Source: Plasmopara viticola (taxonomy: Eukaryota; Oomycota; Peronosporomycetes; Peronosporales; Peronosporaceae). Taken from it: a stretch of DNA of 64,000 nt. A program made the position numbers and the translations under genes. Under the pieces are notes generated by a model. That model saw only the letters and a program-made list of their open reading frames with translations, made no database searches and was not told the DNA's origin. The DNA lies in contig MBPM02000005.1 of the NCBI GenBank assembly GCA_001695595.3, positions 620,001 to 684,000 on the forward strand, in the 5' to 3' direction. Below are positions 24,001-36,528 of this stretch, one piece after another (the stretch's first letter is position 1; each line of letters opens with the position of its first letter).

Positions 24001-24379
24001 GTCCTGAAATTTTACTTTGCCGAGGCAGAAAACGTGTACTTTTTTCCTGTTTCTTACTTGGTAGCTTGTTGACGCCTTGACTTTTCAAACGATGGCTATA
24101 TTGGCGCCATAAAGTCTTCGTGTAGCGTAAGCTTCAGGACATATTTCGCTTGAACTAATTCAAGGCTTCTTTAAGTTCTTTTAGGAAACTTGCATAACTC
24201 TATAAAGCCAGAAAATGTACGTTTATTAACGTGCGTGCGTCTTCTTCGTTTGGCATAAAGTCACACGATGTAATAAATACAGAGACAATGATAAGCATTC
24301 CAACATTGACTTCATCTGCCTAAAGATTTATATCCGGCGATAATGTCGCATTGAACTACATCCTGATAAATATTGTAGC
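21006..24379. other. gene-poor stretch upstream of the gypsy relic
   Basis: No supported gene was found. The gypsy protease and gag would be expected here on the minus strand, and 21240-21550 is somewhat GC-richer, but no diagnostic motif survives. The frame at 22573-22875 (minus) and the pair at 23270-23535 have no recognisable domain. Confidence 0.35.
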
Positions 24380-25080
24380 AGGTGGACGAATCCGGGAGCG
24401 AGCAGACAAGAAAGGGCAAGTCTTCAAAGAAGCAAGACCTTTCGTCTCGATATTTGATCCCCTATACGATTGATGGTAGCATATTGTGAATGTCGTACGA
24501 GCTATGATTTATAGATATCGTCTGAGACACTACACACCCATGCGCTTAATCACCAAGCCTTCTTCAATATCGGCACGCATGTGCCTAGTTTACATCTGAC
24601 ACTCCGTCTACGCGGACACCGCGCCCCTTCTTATGCTCGAGCGGAAGAGGAATCAGATGTTGAACTCAAATCGCGAACCACCCAATTTTGAACCACAAAA
24701 AAGATTGAACTATCTAACAGCCTAATTTATTTTACGATAGTCAGCCGGTCAGCGCGGAGGAGATCGTAGCGAAAGCATTTTAACACATTAGAATTGCGTT
24801 GGAGGTGTTGCACAAAAGACGACTTTTGATCCGCGTTTGAACAAATTACACTTAGCAAATCACCATTCGGCTTAGGAAAGTTCAGTAAGACAGCCTACAC
24901 TGTCGAATAACAGTGCGTTTGTAAAGTAACACTTGGCTGTAAGCGTATAGGGTGTCAGGACTGACTTTGCATTTTTTTGCGCAAGCTAGCCATAAATTAC
25001 CGGGTCAGACCCATGTAATTACAGACGGGACAGATCGAATAAGCTATCTTTGTTGCACTTAGCGCACTTGTGCGTAGCTA
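24380..25080 (+). repeat. dispersed repeat family, copy 1
   Basis: This stretch is related in the same orientation to 35650-36300. Shared diverged blocks include the CAATCATGCRCTTAATCRCC-like segment (24537 and about 35818) and a GTAGCGAAAGCRTTTT segment (24765 and about 35985). The neighbouring GCGTTGRAGGYGT followed by GCACAAAA (24796 and about 36021) also matches, as does a GGGTCAGAYCGA-like segment further on. By-eye identity is moderate, perhaps two thirds. Both copies look like decayed transposon sequence, but no protein motif was recognised. Confidence 0.4.
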
Positions 25081-26589
25081 CACTGATTATACAAATGATT
25101 TGCCCGATCGGGTCAGCGCATCTTCTGACGCGTACACGAATGAGCTACCTTAGTGTGGGTGCGGTTGATAATCTCGGGGGCTTAGAAAGCACTCGCACCA
25201 TACCCTAGGCTGGATGAGCGAGGCCAGCGAGCTTAAGATTGAATTATGTCTGATCTTAGCAATAAGTTGCGCGGTCGCGACCCACGTGTTCTTAAGTCCA
25301 GGCAGTGTAGGTAACGCAGCACGCGCAGCAAATCGGAGATCCTGACTCGTCAAGCTGTCACCTTGGGGTATGTCTTAATTCGAGAGTTGTCAGTCGCACA
25401 GCGTGAAATTAGAGCGGCTTTGCGTTGTTGCTCCATCTGACGCGCCAGACGGTAAGCCCTGGTCAGGGTGCGCTATCAAGCTGACTAGTAGACGTGACGG
25501 TGTATGCGCTGAAGCAGATCTCAGTACGAAAATCATGCTTGTTAGTCACTCGGCAGGTGCAGCTAGGGAGATCGATTTCGATGGGAGAGCTACCTACAAC
25601 TTTTCTAAACGGGTCAAAAGGCAAACGCGCTGTCAGCACGACCGGTGAGGAGACTGTACCACAGTAGAAGATAGAGTTTGCTGAGTAAAAGAATACTTCT
25701 GACTTTTACCCACGCCCACTTTAAATTTGTCCGTTTATGGCCGCTAGCAGATACCTAAATGAAAGGGAAACAAAAAAATCCTCGAAAGATTTCATTGCCC
25801 GCCCTGGTGTCCAATAATCAATATGCCCTGACACTCGGCTTACAGATTTGCATTTCCATACCAAAGTCAGCAGCCGTAGGTATCTCGATGAAGCTGAATC
25901 TTTTGTGAGGATAGACTGAGGCGCTGTAGGAAACAGTAATCGCTGCTGGTCTTGGTCGTGGTATTCCTTTATGGGATTACTATACGGCGTCATCGAAGGC
26001 TTGGCGTCGATCAGCAGTACTCCACAACGAATCGACACATATTAGCTTCAATAATAGTAAAGTGCCTTATCAAGCAATTTTTAACTTTTCACTTTTTCTA
26101 AATCCAGAATGAGCACAATTATATTTCGAGATATCTTCAATGCCACTAAGCGAGAAACTGCTTGGAATTGGGAGTGCATGAAAGCACACTAAACAGTTGC
26201 CTGTTTCAGCTATCAAACAGGTTTGACTACATGTGATAATAATAAAATTTTGAGAACTTTAATTCGCGGGATGCTTTATTGATAAAACATATCATACTCT
26301 TCAACTATAAATGGAGCTCATATCATTGTATGGTTAGCCGGACTCTTAAAGTCGTTTTATGATATCGAAGTATTAGATTACTTCGCTCAAGCCAAAGCTA
26401 GAAATAAAGGAACATATAAAAGGCCATATAAAGCAAGCCTTATCCACTGTTTTCTCTAGAGATCAAATATATCGACGATGGCTTTTTGGAGCTAATCTAC
26501 AGTACAACAGAGCTTGCTCGTGATATATGCAAAAGAATTACAATGATACTCAATGAAATGTTCTAATTTACTTGACAACCGAGAGAAAT
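25081..26589. other. gene-poor stretch
   Basis: The part at 25150-25700 is GC-richer, with frames on both strands (25150-25353 minus, 25403-25648 plus). Both frames open at TTG or GTG and match nothing I know. The minus frame 25721-26038 also opens at GTG. No gene is called. Confidence 0.35.
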
Positions 26590-26990
26590 GACAAGCATAG
26601 TTCACTCGAAAAGCCAACGCTGAGCATTCGATACATAAATACATCACAAAGCAAATTGCTTCTGAGTCTATCGGTCAGTAATATTAAAAGCTGCTACTGC
26701 AGCTGCTTTAAGAAATGCTGCAGCCGTCGGCCGGCTACTTTGCATCCAGCAGATACGTCCACGGAGGCAAATAAATTTGTACCACGAATGGGTCCGGAGG
26801 GTAGCAAGTAGGAGTGCTTTGATCGGCAGGGACTTCAAGAAGTGAAGGCAGAAGCTATACCTATGCTAATGCACCACTATATCAGCTTACTCTTTCAAGG
26901 AGATGTACATCGCTGTACATCTGACTAAGAGTTTTACTGCCTCAAAACTTGCAAAAATGAACATCATTTACAAATTTAGCTTGAGCTTAG
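26590..26990 (+). repeat. low-copy diverged repeat, copy A
   Basis: The segment AARCCAACGCTGARCATT at 26612 recurs at about 38756. A related AAGTCAACTCTGAGCATT occurs at 27536. The downstream segment ACTTGCAAAAAT occurs both at 26947 and at about 38840. A Gly- and Lys-free reading frame gives no recognisable protein. This is most likely an old non-autonomous or degraded element. Confidence 0.35.
26901..26922. repeat. 9-bp perfect inverted repeat, 4-nt loop
   Basis: AGATGTACA at 26901-26909 and TGTACATCT at 26914-26922 flank TCGC. It is a small perfect hairpin inside repeat copy A, with no assigned role. Confidence 0.4.
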
Positions 26991-26999
26991 CACTCTTAG

Positions 27000-28060
27000 T
27001 GGCCTACTACCCCGTCGACCATAGTAAAAGTTTGAGTGCCATTTACAGATGAGGCGTATGTATTAATATTGCATCTTGAAGACTCTTTGACTATTTCTGA
27101 TGCATCATCATTGTATTTAACAAGATCTTGATTTAATCGCATACAAAGCAGACGTTGGAATGTATTTTTCTGCATCCGTATGCTCAGTAATATGACACTG
27201 ACTGCATTATAAGAAGTAAATATGCTAAAAATAAACAAAAAGTCGTATAACAAGGTAAACATTTTTCAATAAAGCTTTAAACATTAATATGCCATAAAAA
27301 GGACCCCTACTCACTATTCTCGTTACGCCTTGCGAGTCCTAAAGAGCTCGTCACGCCTAGCGAGTCTTATACATATTCGAAGATAATGTTTAAGGACTAG
27401 CTAAGTTTTGAGCTGCATAACTACAAAGCGTGGGCGTGGAATGTACAAAACGCTTCCGATGCTACTCAATATATTGTTCGAAAGGGCTTGGACACTGTCC
27501 AAAATCAGAAAATTGGCAAGCAGAGTCACGCAAAAAGTCAACTCTGAGCATTTCAAACGTGTGTACACCGCAATGCAAATTGCCCCTAAAGTTAGTCGAC
27601 TCATGAAACCATAATAAGCACTGCTCTTGCTGCTGAAGCTACTGACTAATCTCCTCTGAATTTGTTAGATACGATCGCCAGGGCAAATACTTTTGTAGCA
27701 AAAATGGCGGAGAATGCAATACTTTTTCTTAACTTCCACTTTAAAGTTCTCTTGTTGGCTTAAAAAATCTACTCATTTCTAGAGTAGCAGCAATGACCGT
27801 TACTTTTAGAGCAAAAAGAACAGCAAAGCAACTTACTACTCTAGTATCATTATCATTTCCATGCGATTTAACACTCTGTTGAGTATAGCAATAACTTAAG
27901 AGCTATTTGCTGATGGATGGATAGTATGCTAATATTGCGTCTTGAAGTGTCTTCGAAAACTTTACGTGTATCATCATTACATGTAATAAAATCTTAATCT
28001 GATTGCAATATGAAGCAAATGTTGATATGTTCTTGGGCTGCGTAATGAAGTAGGCATTGA
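27000..28060. repeat. low-copy diverged repeat, copy B region
   Basis: Two internally related segments, about 27045-27180 and 27920-28060, share TTAATATTGCATCTTGAAG-like and ATCATCATT..GTA..AAATCTT-like blocks. The part 27530-27720 resembles 26600-26820: both end in GGCAAATA..TTTGTA followed by ATGG..GGAG. So a unit of roughly 0.9 kb, starting near 26.6 kb, seems to be repeated in tandem in highly diverged form. Confidence 0.35.
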
Positions 28061-31000
28061 TATGTGTTTCCCGGCACTTGCAATCATACGCAACTTCCTC
28101 ATCAAATATGTCCTAAATAGCTAAAAGATGTACATTCTTGTGCAGTAAGCACAAAGGCAAAGCAATAAGTCCTTAAAAATCTTGTCTGGCAGACAACTAA
28201 AGAGAGATTGTATCATGGAAGCAAATCCCAAGTGGTTACAATGCAATGCTTAACTTGAGCTTAAGTTTTTAGATGCTTGAATATTGATTGGGATGTGAAA
28301 GCCTTGATATTTAGCGCCGATTCTGCTCTAAACTGACAGAGCTGCTGCTGCAGAATAAGATACCAAACTGGAAAGCATGGTTGATACTCGTAGAGTCTTG
28401 TTGTGTGCGGACGGCTGAGATGTTGTGTTGTTTGTTGTGCTGGCTTCCAGCTATATGCAAAATGTATTGTACCGTTTCGGTTGGCGAACCACCCGACACA
28501 TAGCAACTGATGCGCGGTAGGCTTAATATATTAGAATTGGTAGAGATAGCTCGAGCAGTTTGCACTTGTGGAGGTGATTCGAAGGCTAGACACGAACAGT
28601 CTTGATAATTGCGTAGGGTTCTATGGACATAACGAGTTTGTTGGCTCGCGAGTGCCCTAGCCAGTCAAGAAGGCGATCCTAAGTCTTGGAAGTTGAGTAC
28701 GCAATAACTTGAAAAACGTGTAGTGAGATGCAAAAGTTTTGGTGGAAGACGTATGACAGTGCTTTAATAGAGGGCCATTTATAATCGCTCGCAAATTTTG
28801 CATAATATGATCGAAAGTCAAATTAAAACCCCTCATTATTCGGGACTCGTGTTCGGTGCCTAGGATCTCAGAATCATACATGATTTTTGACAGCAATTTC
28901 GTGCTGTGTGTTGCCTAGTACAATATACTCTTTATACATATGAAGTCTTTGTCCAGTGCCGGTAGGTTGCTCAGCGCTATATTTAGCAGGGATGGTAATC
29001 GGCTCAAATTAGGAATGTTGTAAATAGTAAAAAAAAATCGTTAAAAGCTGGCTCATAGCACACATCATGAACGCGATGGGTTTGTCGCCCATCAAATTTC
29101 TCACTGGTCATGGACGCAAACTTGCTCAATCCTTGCTAAACTTTCGTATTATTGAATAGCTGTCACACTTAAAGCAGCTATACTGGATGTCATACCGGCT
29201 GCCGGGCGACAATTGCGCTTTCCGTACCTGTTGCAGTCGTTAAGATTCCTTTTTTTAATTAAATTTACGTGACATTTTTTAAATGTAGTAGTGTCGGCTC
29301 TTATACAGTAATACAAAGTTTAATATATATACATCAATAGTTAAGCAGCTTGATAAAATGAGACATTTTGGCATATTGGAGCAGCATGTGCGACGAAAGA
29401 ACATTTTTGATGTCGAATCCCCACTCCACTTAGTTTGCCACTTCAATTCATTTGTGAGTTTTTTTGTAGCGGCATGATGTCGAAACCCCAAAAGTGCAAC
29501 TTGGCGTATGCGTAGAAGCAGATCGGAGACGCCCGCGTTGTGTAGCAAGAGCATAGAACATATAGGCGTACAACGGTAATTCTAGTGCGTATCGCGAGAA
29601 TCCCATTAAAAGCCATCAATAGTTCTTTCTTCGAAAGGCTTAAATAAGAAGTACAATCAAGCTGCAGCCATAGGGCATAACCATGACAAGTGGTCGAGGT
29701 CTATACATCCTTGTAGATATGCACTGGTTTTGCGATGCCTGTCCTCCAACAAATCTTGTATCGCAGGTGTGAAACATTGCGGTCTTGTCGGAACTGACAC
29801 TAGCAACACTTGTGGATCCAATCGCAATAATAAAATGCTAGGTGCTATTTGTTCGAGTACATCCATTTGAATAATGCATGTCGAGCTAAACTGTAATGGC
29901 TGTGTACCGAGATAAGTCCGTAAGGTTAATTGCTTAGGATCGAGATTAGACATTATAATGACTAATTAATCAGTAAAATATCCAAGCGTGAACGGCACAA
30001 TTGATAATTGCCAGTCAATTAGGTCCAAAGAGAGGTCCTTAAATTTGAGGGTTTAAACTGATATAAGCTCCGAATGATGAGTAAATAGAGAAGCTGCAGT
30101 TTTCGTAATACTTTCTGTGTGTGACAAAAAAAAACTATGTAAGAGCACACGCGCGGTATTTCGTATGGCACAGCGCGTTTGTATTTTAGTAATAGCTTCA
30201 CTTAATCTCTGTTTGTGTACTTAGAATGCCCATTGTAGTACTCCTAAAAAGGCGACGCTGTCCGATGAGAGCAAAACCATAAAAGCCGTATATGCTATAA
30301 CCTGATCAATTTTAAATATTTGCTTCGTACGTAAACGGTATGATAAATATTTTCTTCACATTTAGCCATAATTTTAACATTAATACATAATCCTAAGATC
30401 TACAAAAATAGTGGTGTGTTTCACATCAGCCAAAAGCCCAGTACAGCCGTCGGCAGAAGTATAGTACCTAATTCAGTAGGCAAATGTTCAGCAATCAGTT
30501 CATGATCCGAGAGCGTGCGCATAAGAAATATATCAGTGGCTTCCGCGCCTAGCGTAAATGAAATGACGTCCAGTCTTCTCTAGTTCCGCAATAAGTTCAA
30601 AGTACATAAAATGCCAGCAACAATATGCTCGCATAGGCGTTAGCAAATTTGATGAGGACAGCGCATCCGTTCGAATCCCTGTTTTTATAAAGCTACCGAT
30701 AATTCTTAAATCTGATATGAAATTGGCGAATAAATCGAACAACTTAAAAAAACCTCTGATTTTTATGAATCAGCGATGAAAGAACGGTGCCCAAATGCCT
30801 CGCGGTTATCTTGATTCAAGATATGATATCCCGCTTCAGTAATGCCCGTGGTCGGAAGTTGCTCGGTTGGGATCGATCTTTTGTCTTCTATATGTGCGCA
30901 TGTCACTAATTCTAAGTCATTATTTCCTTCGTGCAGATTCGCCCGCAAGTGTTTGAAACCATTTGTAATGTTGATCGGAAGACGACCTGCCCTGAGCTAG

Positions 31001-31299
31001 TACAACTCATTTGCAGTGATGGGTGTATCTAACACAACCTTCGATGCAGTTGTGCCGTTGGCAACTGTATTGCGTAATTTTGGGCAAGACAACTTGGCTA
31101 GTATGAAGCAATCAGATATTAACGGAGATAATTGGACCCTAATGGTACGGTGCCCGTCGCTAGTGGAGTCTTCTGTTGTGATTTCGTCGCCACGCCTGAG
31201 CTCTCTAATGGGTGCAATTTAAGCTCAATTTACATGCTGTCTTAAGTGCGAGGTAGGGATAGCTACTCGACCCAATCAAAGACCGTGATCCGTCCCACT
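28061..31299. other. gene-poor stretch
   Basis: No supported gene was found. The longest ATG-initiated frame is 29657-29953 (minus, 98 codons, MSNLDPKQLTLRTYLG...). It lacks any motif and is not conserved in any family I know. Frames at 28261-28565 and 28657-28896 (minus) are likewise unassigned. Confidence 0.4.
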
Positions 31300-34070
31300 T
31301 ACTACACTACAGGGCTTTTTTCGATCTGTGAGGCACACAGCTCGTCTACCTCTTCGATGAGTCATATTTTTGGATGTGATTGCTCGTTCAAATTAGTGAT
31401 CTATCTCCGGCTGCCTCAATTCAGATCGTATGGGTATTAAAACATAAGGTACCCCTCCGTTCCCCGTCGAGGGCTAACCTTCTGGGCCACAAATTTGCAA
31501 TATATGTCGTGGGAGATTAAAGCTCACGAAGCATACGCACAAGGGCTGATACATCTCTCGCGCGGAAAGCTGACATCTACCCGAACCTTTATGGGACTGG
31601 ATTTTGTAGCTTACTATGTCATTTGAACCAGCTGGCACAAATGTTACACACCTATTCAAAGTGCGGATTGTCTGGACAGTCACAATTATTGCTCGTCCGC
31701 TTTAATGACTTATTTCCGGCCGCTTTAGTTTGGTATACCTCTCGGTCCCAGGTCGATCAGCTAACCGCTTAAAGTCACCGGTGATTGGCGAATTAAAATC
31801 AAGAGCTACCAATACCCACGCACAAAAAACAATATGTCTATAGTATGGGGTGTTGGTAACTTTTCGGCACAGTTCGAAATCTTCTCATAACACTGGAGGA
31901 AGTTTTTGGTTAGTGGAACGTCTGGCCCTCTGAATTGTAGCACATTTATTAATATGCTGGTTAATAGGGAAGTTACACTTTTTTTAATGTGACTGCTCGT
32001 CCCCACTAGTGGCCTAACTCCCGCTATCTAAATTGAATCCAATGGGAATTAATCCCGATCGAGCGACTAACCACTCGATCTACAGAATCGGTCGCAGGAT
32101 AGGTGATCCGAGGTTTAAGCTATCGGAATGGCACTAGCGCAAGATGTTGCGAGCTATAATCATCCGATTTTTGATTATCTCTATAGCACTATGAGGCTGT
32201 TTTGGTCATTGGGGCGTCAAGCCGATCCAACTGTTACACAACAATGAAACTTCGGGCTGGAAGGGCAATCATACTTTTGGGCGTTATTCTCTGATTACTT
32301 TAGGGTTCAATTTCTGGCTGTGTAATTGGATTCCGGATCGAGCGAACAAACACTTGAGCCACAGTGTCGATGACAGGTGATCTAAAGTTCAGCAAACGCT
32401 AGGACTAAGGTTTCTATGCTGTTAGATATATGATCCAGTTTGGGACAGGATCTATTCCCTTGGGGCTATTTCGGTGAGTGCGGCGTCCGGCTCGCCAGCT
32501 GTTAGACATGCGGGTTGGTGAATTAGTCACATTATTGGGTGTGGGTGATCGTCCACTCAAGTGACCTATTTCTGGCTGTTCCTAGATCGAGGAAACAAAC
32601 AAGGCTGATGGTAGGTGACCTAAAATCTAAGCCAACAAAACTCACACTATAGTAATAAGCTGTCTGGTACGGTTTCCTACTAAGTAATACTTTAAAAGCC
32701 AGATCTTCACCCTTCATAACACTATGCTATGAACTATAAATACTATTTGTGGAGCGTCCAGCCAACCCAAATTATTCGGGTGCGGGTTGGTAAAGGTCAG
32801 ACTTTTGGGTGCACTTTCTCGTTTACTTTAGTGCTGGCTGCCTTTGACGGATCCTGGGTCGATCGGCTAAACTCTCGAGCTAGATAGGTGACTCAAGTTT
32901 AACCTTACAAAACCTGCACGCTCGGACTAAGCTGTGTCCGGCTCGGGCTGATGGTAGTATCCGACCACCCTCACAATATATTATTGGTCGGTGAGGACCT
33001 CAGCCCACCAAACTACGACACACATATCTAGGCACAGGCCGGAAGGCAAGTCATACTTTTGAGTATGATTGCTCGTCACTTTCTGTGACCTACCTTTGGC
33101 TGACTCAGTCAGATCTTTGGTCGATAGACTAAGCTACGATATTGATGACAATTGATTTGGTATTTTGGCTGCCAAAATCACACGCTAGAGCTGAGTTGTC
33201 TTTAGCGCGAGATGCTGATTGCTATTTAGCTCATTTCGATATGCTCCTTATAATTTCGGTCAGCGGGGCGTGGTACCAACCCAACTGTTACACAAACCAT
33301 TAAAGTATGTGTTAAAAGGACAGTCGTACGTTTGGGTGTGATTTCTCGATTACCTTAGTGTGTATCTTCGAATGCCATTGTCGGATCCTGGGTCGAGCGA
33401 AGTAATACTCGAGCCGCACTGTCGGTGAACGGCGACCTAAAACTTAAGCTAATTAATTCCACACGCCAGGACTAAGCTAACTTTTGCTCGAGTTGCTGGT
33501 AGGTATCGAACCTAGAAAAGAACAAGGCTTCGTATTTTTCATAGCGCTATGATATTAAACCACTTTTAGCCCACTCAACTATCACACACCTGTTTGGGCG
33601 CGCGAGTTGGAAGGGACTCGGACATTTTGGCGTGATTGGTCGCCCGCTTTCGAAACCTTTCCTCAATTGCCTTAGTCGGACCCTCAGTTAAAACTATACA
33701 CTCAAGCCGCAGGGTCGATGATAGGTGACCTGCAATTTTAGCTATCAAAAACCACACGCTAAAGCTAAGTTGTCAAAGTGCGGGATGCTGATAGCAATCC
33801 GATCGATTTTGGGATACCTCTCATAACATATTTGGTTTTCGGAAAGCGGAACATCTTGCCGACGCAGCTGTTACAACCATCTTAGTGCTGGTTAAAAGGA
33901 CACTTCACACTTATAGGCATGAATTCTCCTTTGTTAGTGCCCTATTTCTGGCTGCCTTTTTTGGATCCTATGGGCATCGAACCAGGAACCTGCCGATTCC
34001 GGGCCGAGCGACTTACGTCTCGAGCAAGAATACGGTGAGATGTGAGCTAGGTGAGCTATGTTATCAGCCT
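31300..34070. repeat. degenerate tandem array, about ten units of 254-308 bp
   Basis: Ten diverged copies of one unit follow each other. A landmark ATTGCTCGTCCACTTTA-like block occurs near 31379, 31687, 31991, 32286, 32547, 32815, 33069, 33341, 33636 and 33921. The spacings are 308, 304, 295, 261, 268, 254, 272, 295 and 285 bp. Each landmark is followed by TGACCTATTTCTGGCTGCC-like, GGATCCTGGGTCGAGCG-like and CACTCGAGCCGCA-like blocks, and then by AGGTGACCTAAAGTTTAAGC-like and CACACGCTAGGACTAAGCTG-like ones. No unit is protein-coding. The copies are old, with many substitutions and indels each. The right-most unit carries a tRNA-like segment (see 33950-34060). Confidence 0.75.
33950..34060 (-). 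repeat. tRNA/SINE-like head at the end of the tandem array
   Basis: On the minus strand this stretch reads as a tRNA-like head. A D-arm-like GCTCGAGACGTAAGTCGC is followed by TCGGCCCGGAATCGGCAGG and by GGTTCGATGCC (33973-33983 on the plus strand). The last of these fits the RNA polymerase III box B consensus GGTTCGANNCC. Another box B match, GGTTCGATACC, lies at 33502-33512. The A-box match is imperfect, and no closed acceptor stem is seen, so this is not a functional tRNA gene. tRNA-related SINEs are known from Phytophthora, and this is most likely a relic of one. Confidence 0.45.
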
Positions 34071-35649
34071 AATACGTGTTGAGATCCTCCCGAGCTCAAT
34101 GTAGTGCTGACCTGTTGCAGTCGATAGAGGCCAGGTTGCAATGGTTAAGAGCGTCCTTGACTGCTGTCGCATTTGTAACCATCTCTCGTGCATCTGCGCG
34201 CCGAATTCTAAGTCAAGTTACCCGTTTGAGTTTATCCAGAAGATATTCTAGTATCGAGTCATCAAAGTTTGGATCTGAGCAGCTAGTGTCTCTGCAAAAA
34301 TTGTAAGATTCGTAAATATCACTAGAATCACATAAAGCCAATAATCTGCCATAAAGACACTTTGTATGTATTTGCAATGGTACGTGATCCCCAGTATGAC
34401 ATTTTTGATCTCTTTTATGGCTAACTAACAGAAATTATATAACATCAGAAGCAATAATTAGCTCGAATTTTGTGCATGCTAAACGTTCATTAGCTATAAG
34501 GTGTATAGCCAATCGAATAGCTCCAGCTGGCTTGTATCGCTATGTGCCTGGAACAGAGAGGCTTGGTCAAGATAATCGTTCAAAGTCGCCTATAACTATG
34601 TGCACCGCCTAGCTTTCGTCATTGGAATGGTTAAAGAGAAAGGTTACATGAGGCGCGCAGAACAAATATCAGCCCATCGAGTACAAATAAAGCATGTGTA
34701 AACTCGCCAAGCGTAGTCGCGAGTAATGGAAAAGATTGCGTGACTGTTCTTTGTAAATGAGATTTTCAACACCATGTCTCTCGTCATAATTGTATCGGAC
34801 CAGAAGCAGCGCACTATTTGGCTAAATTTAACTCGTTCACTTTCTTCGAGTCCCATTAAAGATCTAGGCTTCTCAACAGGTACAAGTCGAGAGGGCCTGT
34901 TTGCCATACGTTAGGTTTGTGAAATTCCAGCCAGATAGCTGAGTGCAGCAATATCGAACGGTTGCGTTCGATTGTTATATATAGAAGGCTTCATCGCGTC
35001 TGTCCGAGCAAAGTAAAGAAAAAATTAGTCACTCTTTAGAAGATACAGGAATCGGCAAAGACGCTTTGACGGCAATAACGGCCTTAGAGCGCTTAATTTT
35101 CACTGATTTGACGTATACTTCTCGGCGCAAAGATCATCAACAAAAAGTCGCTGATGGCGCTGTGTATAGCAGCAGCTAATTTAACTTGATTACATAGCTT
35201 AAAAAGCGGGCTCTATGTATGGAGACGGTCACATGGCTAGTGATATTATCCGCGCAGATTGCCTTATCGACGGCATGAACTCTGAACAGCTGGCTGTGAT
35301 AAATTGACCTGAGCCAGAAAAAAGCTCGGCGGAAATATGCTGGCTGCACTTAAATTGCCACTAAATTGTCTGTGTGTGCCGTAAGCTTTAAAGCTTCTTG
35401 CTTGACGATCTCGTCTATGGAATTTTGAGACATGACACAAAAGTGTGCTCAATTTGAAAGCAAAAAAGCGTACACTATTTAACGTGAGCGCTTCTTTTAT
35501 ATTCGGCAAAAATCCAGATAAAGCAGTGAATCTTGAGACGGTGCTAATTAATGGAGCTCGTCTATATCAAGCTTACCTTCTTAAGGTCAACTTCCAGAGG
35601 CAAAGTCGCGTCGAATTTCTCATCCTAAAACACATCGTAGCATTGGGGT
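34071..35649. other. gene-poor stretch
   Basis: No supported gene was found. A plus-strand segment near 35035-35150 reads KDALTAITALERLIFTDLTY before ending and may be transposon-derived. The frame at 35445-35651 (plus) has no motif, and 34644-34907 (minus) is unassigned. Confidence 0.35.
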
Positions 35650-36300
35650 GAAAGTGAGAGAGGATAGACGAGATCGTGCAAGTCTTCAGGTCCAATATGA
35701 AGCTCGGCAAGGAAAGAGACCTTTCGGCTCTAAAAACTTAGCATTTTCATGGTCGATGATGCCGTATTGCGTGTGCTGGACTAGCTTACACTCGAGTGTT
35801 CGTCTGAAACAGCATTCACAATCATGCACTTAATCGCCGACCCAAGCAATTTGTCGCTGATGTACAAGCGGAGCTCAACGCGCGCGCAGACGAGATGCTA
35901 GCTGTTGCACCGAAATCGATAACAACTCAATTTGGAGCCACCGATCGAATTTAAACATCAGGCGAATTGGACTGTCTGACGAGAATGTAGCGAAAGCGAT
36001 TTTGACGCTGTTGAGCTTGCGTTGAAGGCGTCGCACAAAAAATGCTTTTTTTCCTTTCACATCAAAACACTATCTTTTGGCGAATATCCAATACGATGTA
36101 AAGTCCAGCAGGAATGCCGACACTGTCCACAGTGCGTCCATGGGATTTTGCTTGGAAGTGAACGTGCAAGGGCGTAATCAGGATCGGCCTTTCCATTTTC
36201 GCGAATCAGTCAAAAAGTACCTGATCCGACGCATCTTAGTAAAGACGGGTCAGATCGACAACGTAAAACTTGGTCGCATCTAAGGCCCGTGTGCATACAA
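35650..36300 (+). repeat. dispersed repeat family, copy 2
   Basis: This is the partner of 24380-25080 in the same orientation. The frame at 36077-36283 (plus, MANIQYDVKSSRNADTV...) lies in its 3' half. It is not matched by an open frame in the other copy, which argues against a conserved protein. Confidence 0.4.
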
Positions 36301-36528
36301 AAACCAATGTCACAAACCGAAAGCTGCAAATTGTACAATCAGTCGATTGCATCGCATGGCAAGCACTCGAAAAAGAATCCTCAATGTGCGTACAATTTAT
36401 GATTTAAAGAAAGTGAGCAAGGCTCTAACGCCGTATTGCAGGTTGATTAATTGAAGCTAAGATGCTCACATTTCATCACGTCTATACAAAACGATAAGAC
36501 GTGCGGCGAAGTTCACTTGCTCGCACGA

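Noticed and set aside
29657..29953. 98-aa ATG ORF on the minus strand as a gene.
   Set aside because: No domain, no supporting context, and a length reachable by chance in 64 kb.
33950..34060. A functional tRNA gene.
   Set aside because: Box B fits, but no acceptor stem closes and the anticodon arm is unclear. A SINE-like relic explains it better.
31300..34070. CRISPR array (regular repeats with spacers).
   Set aside because: The units are 254-308 bp, diverged throughout, without short identical repeats and unique spacers, and the context is eukaryotic.
33885..34082. 65-codon frame over the right end of the tandem array.
   Set aside because: It runs through the tRNA-like and satellite blocks, which are clearly non-coding repeats.
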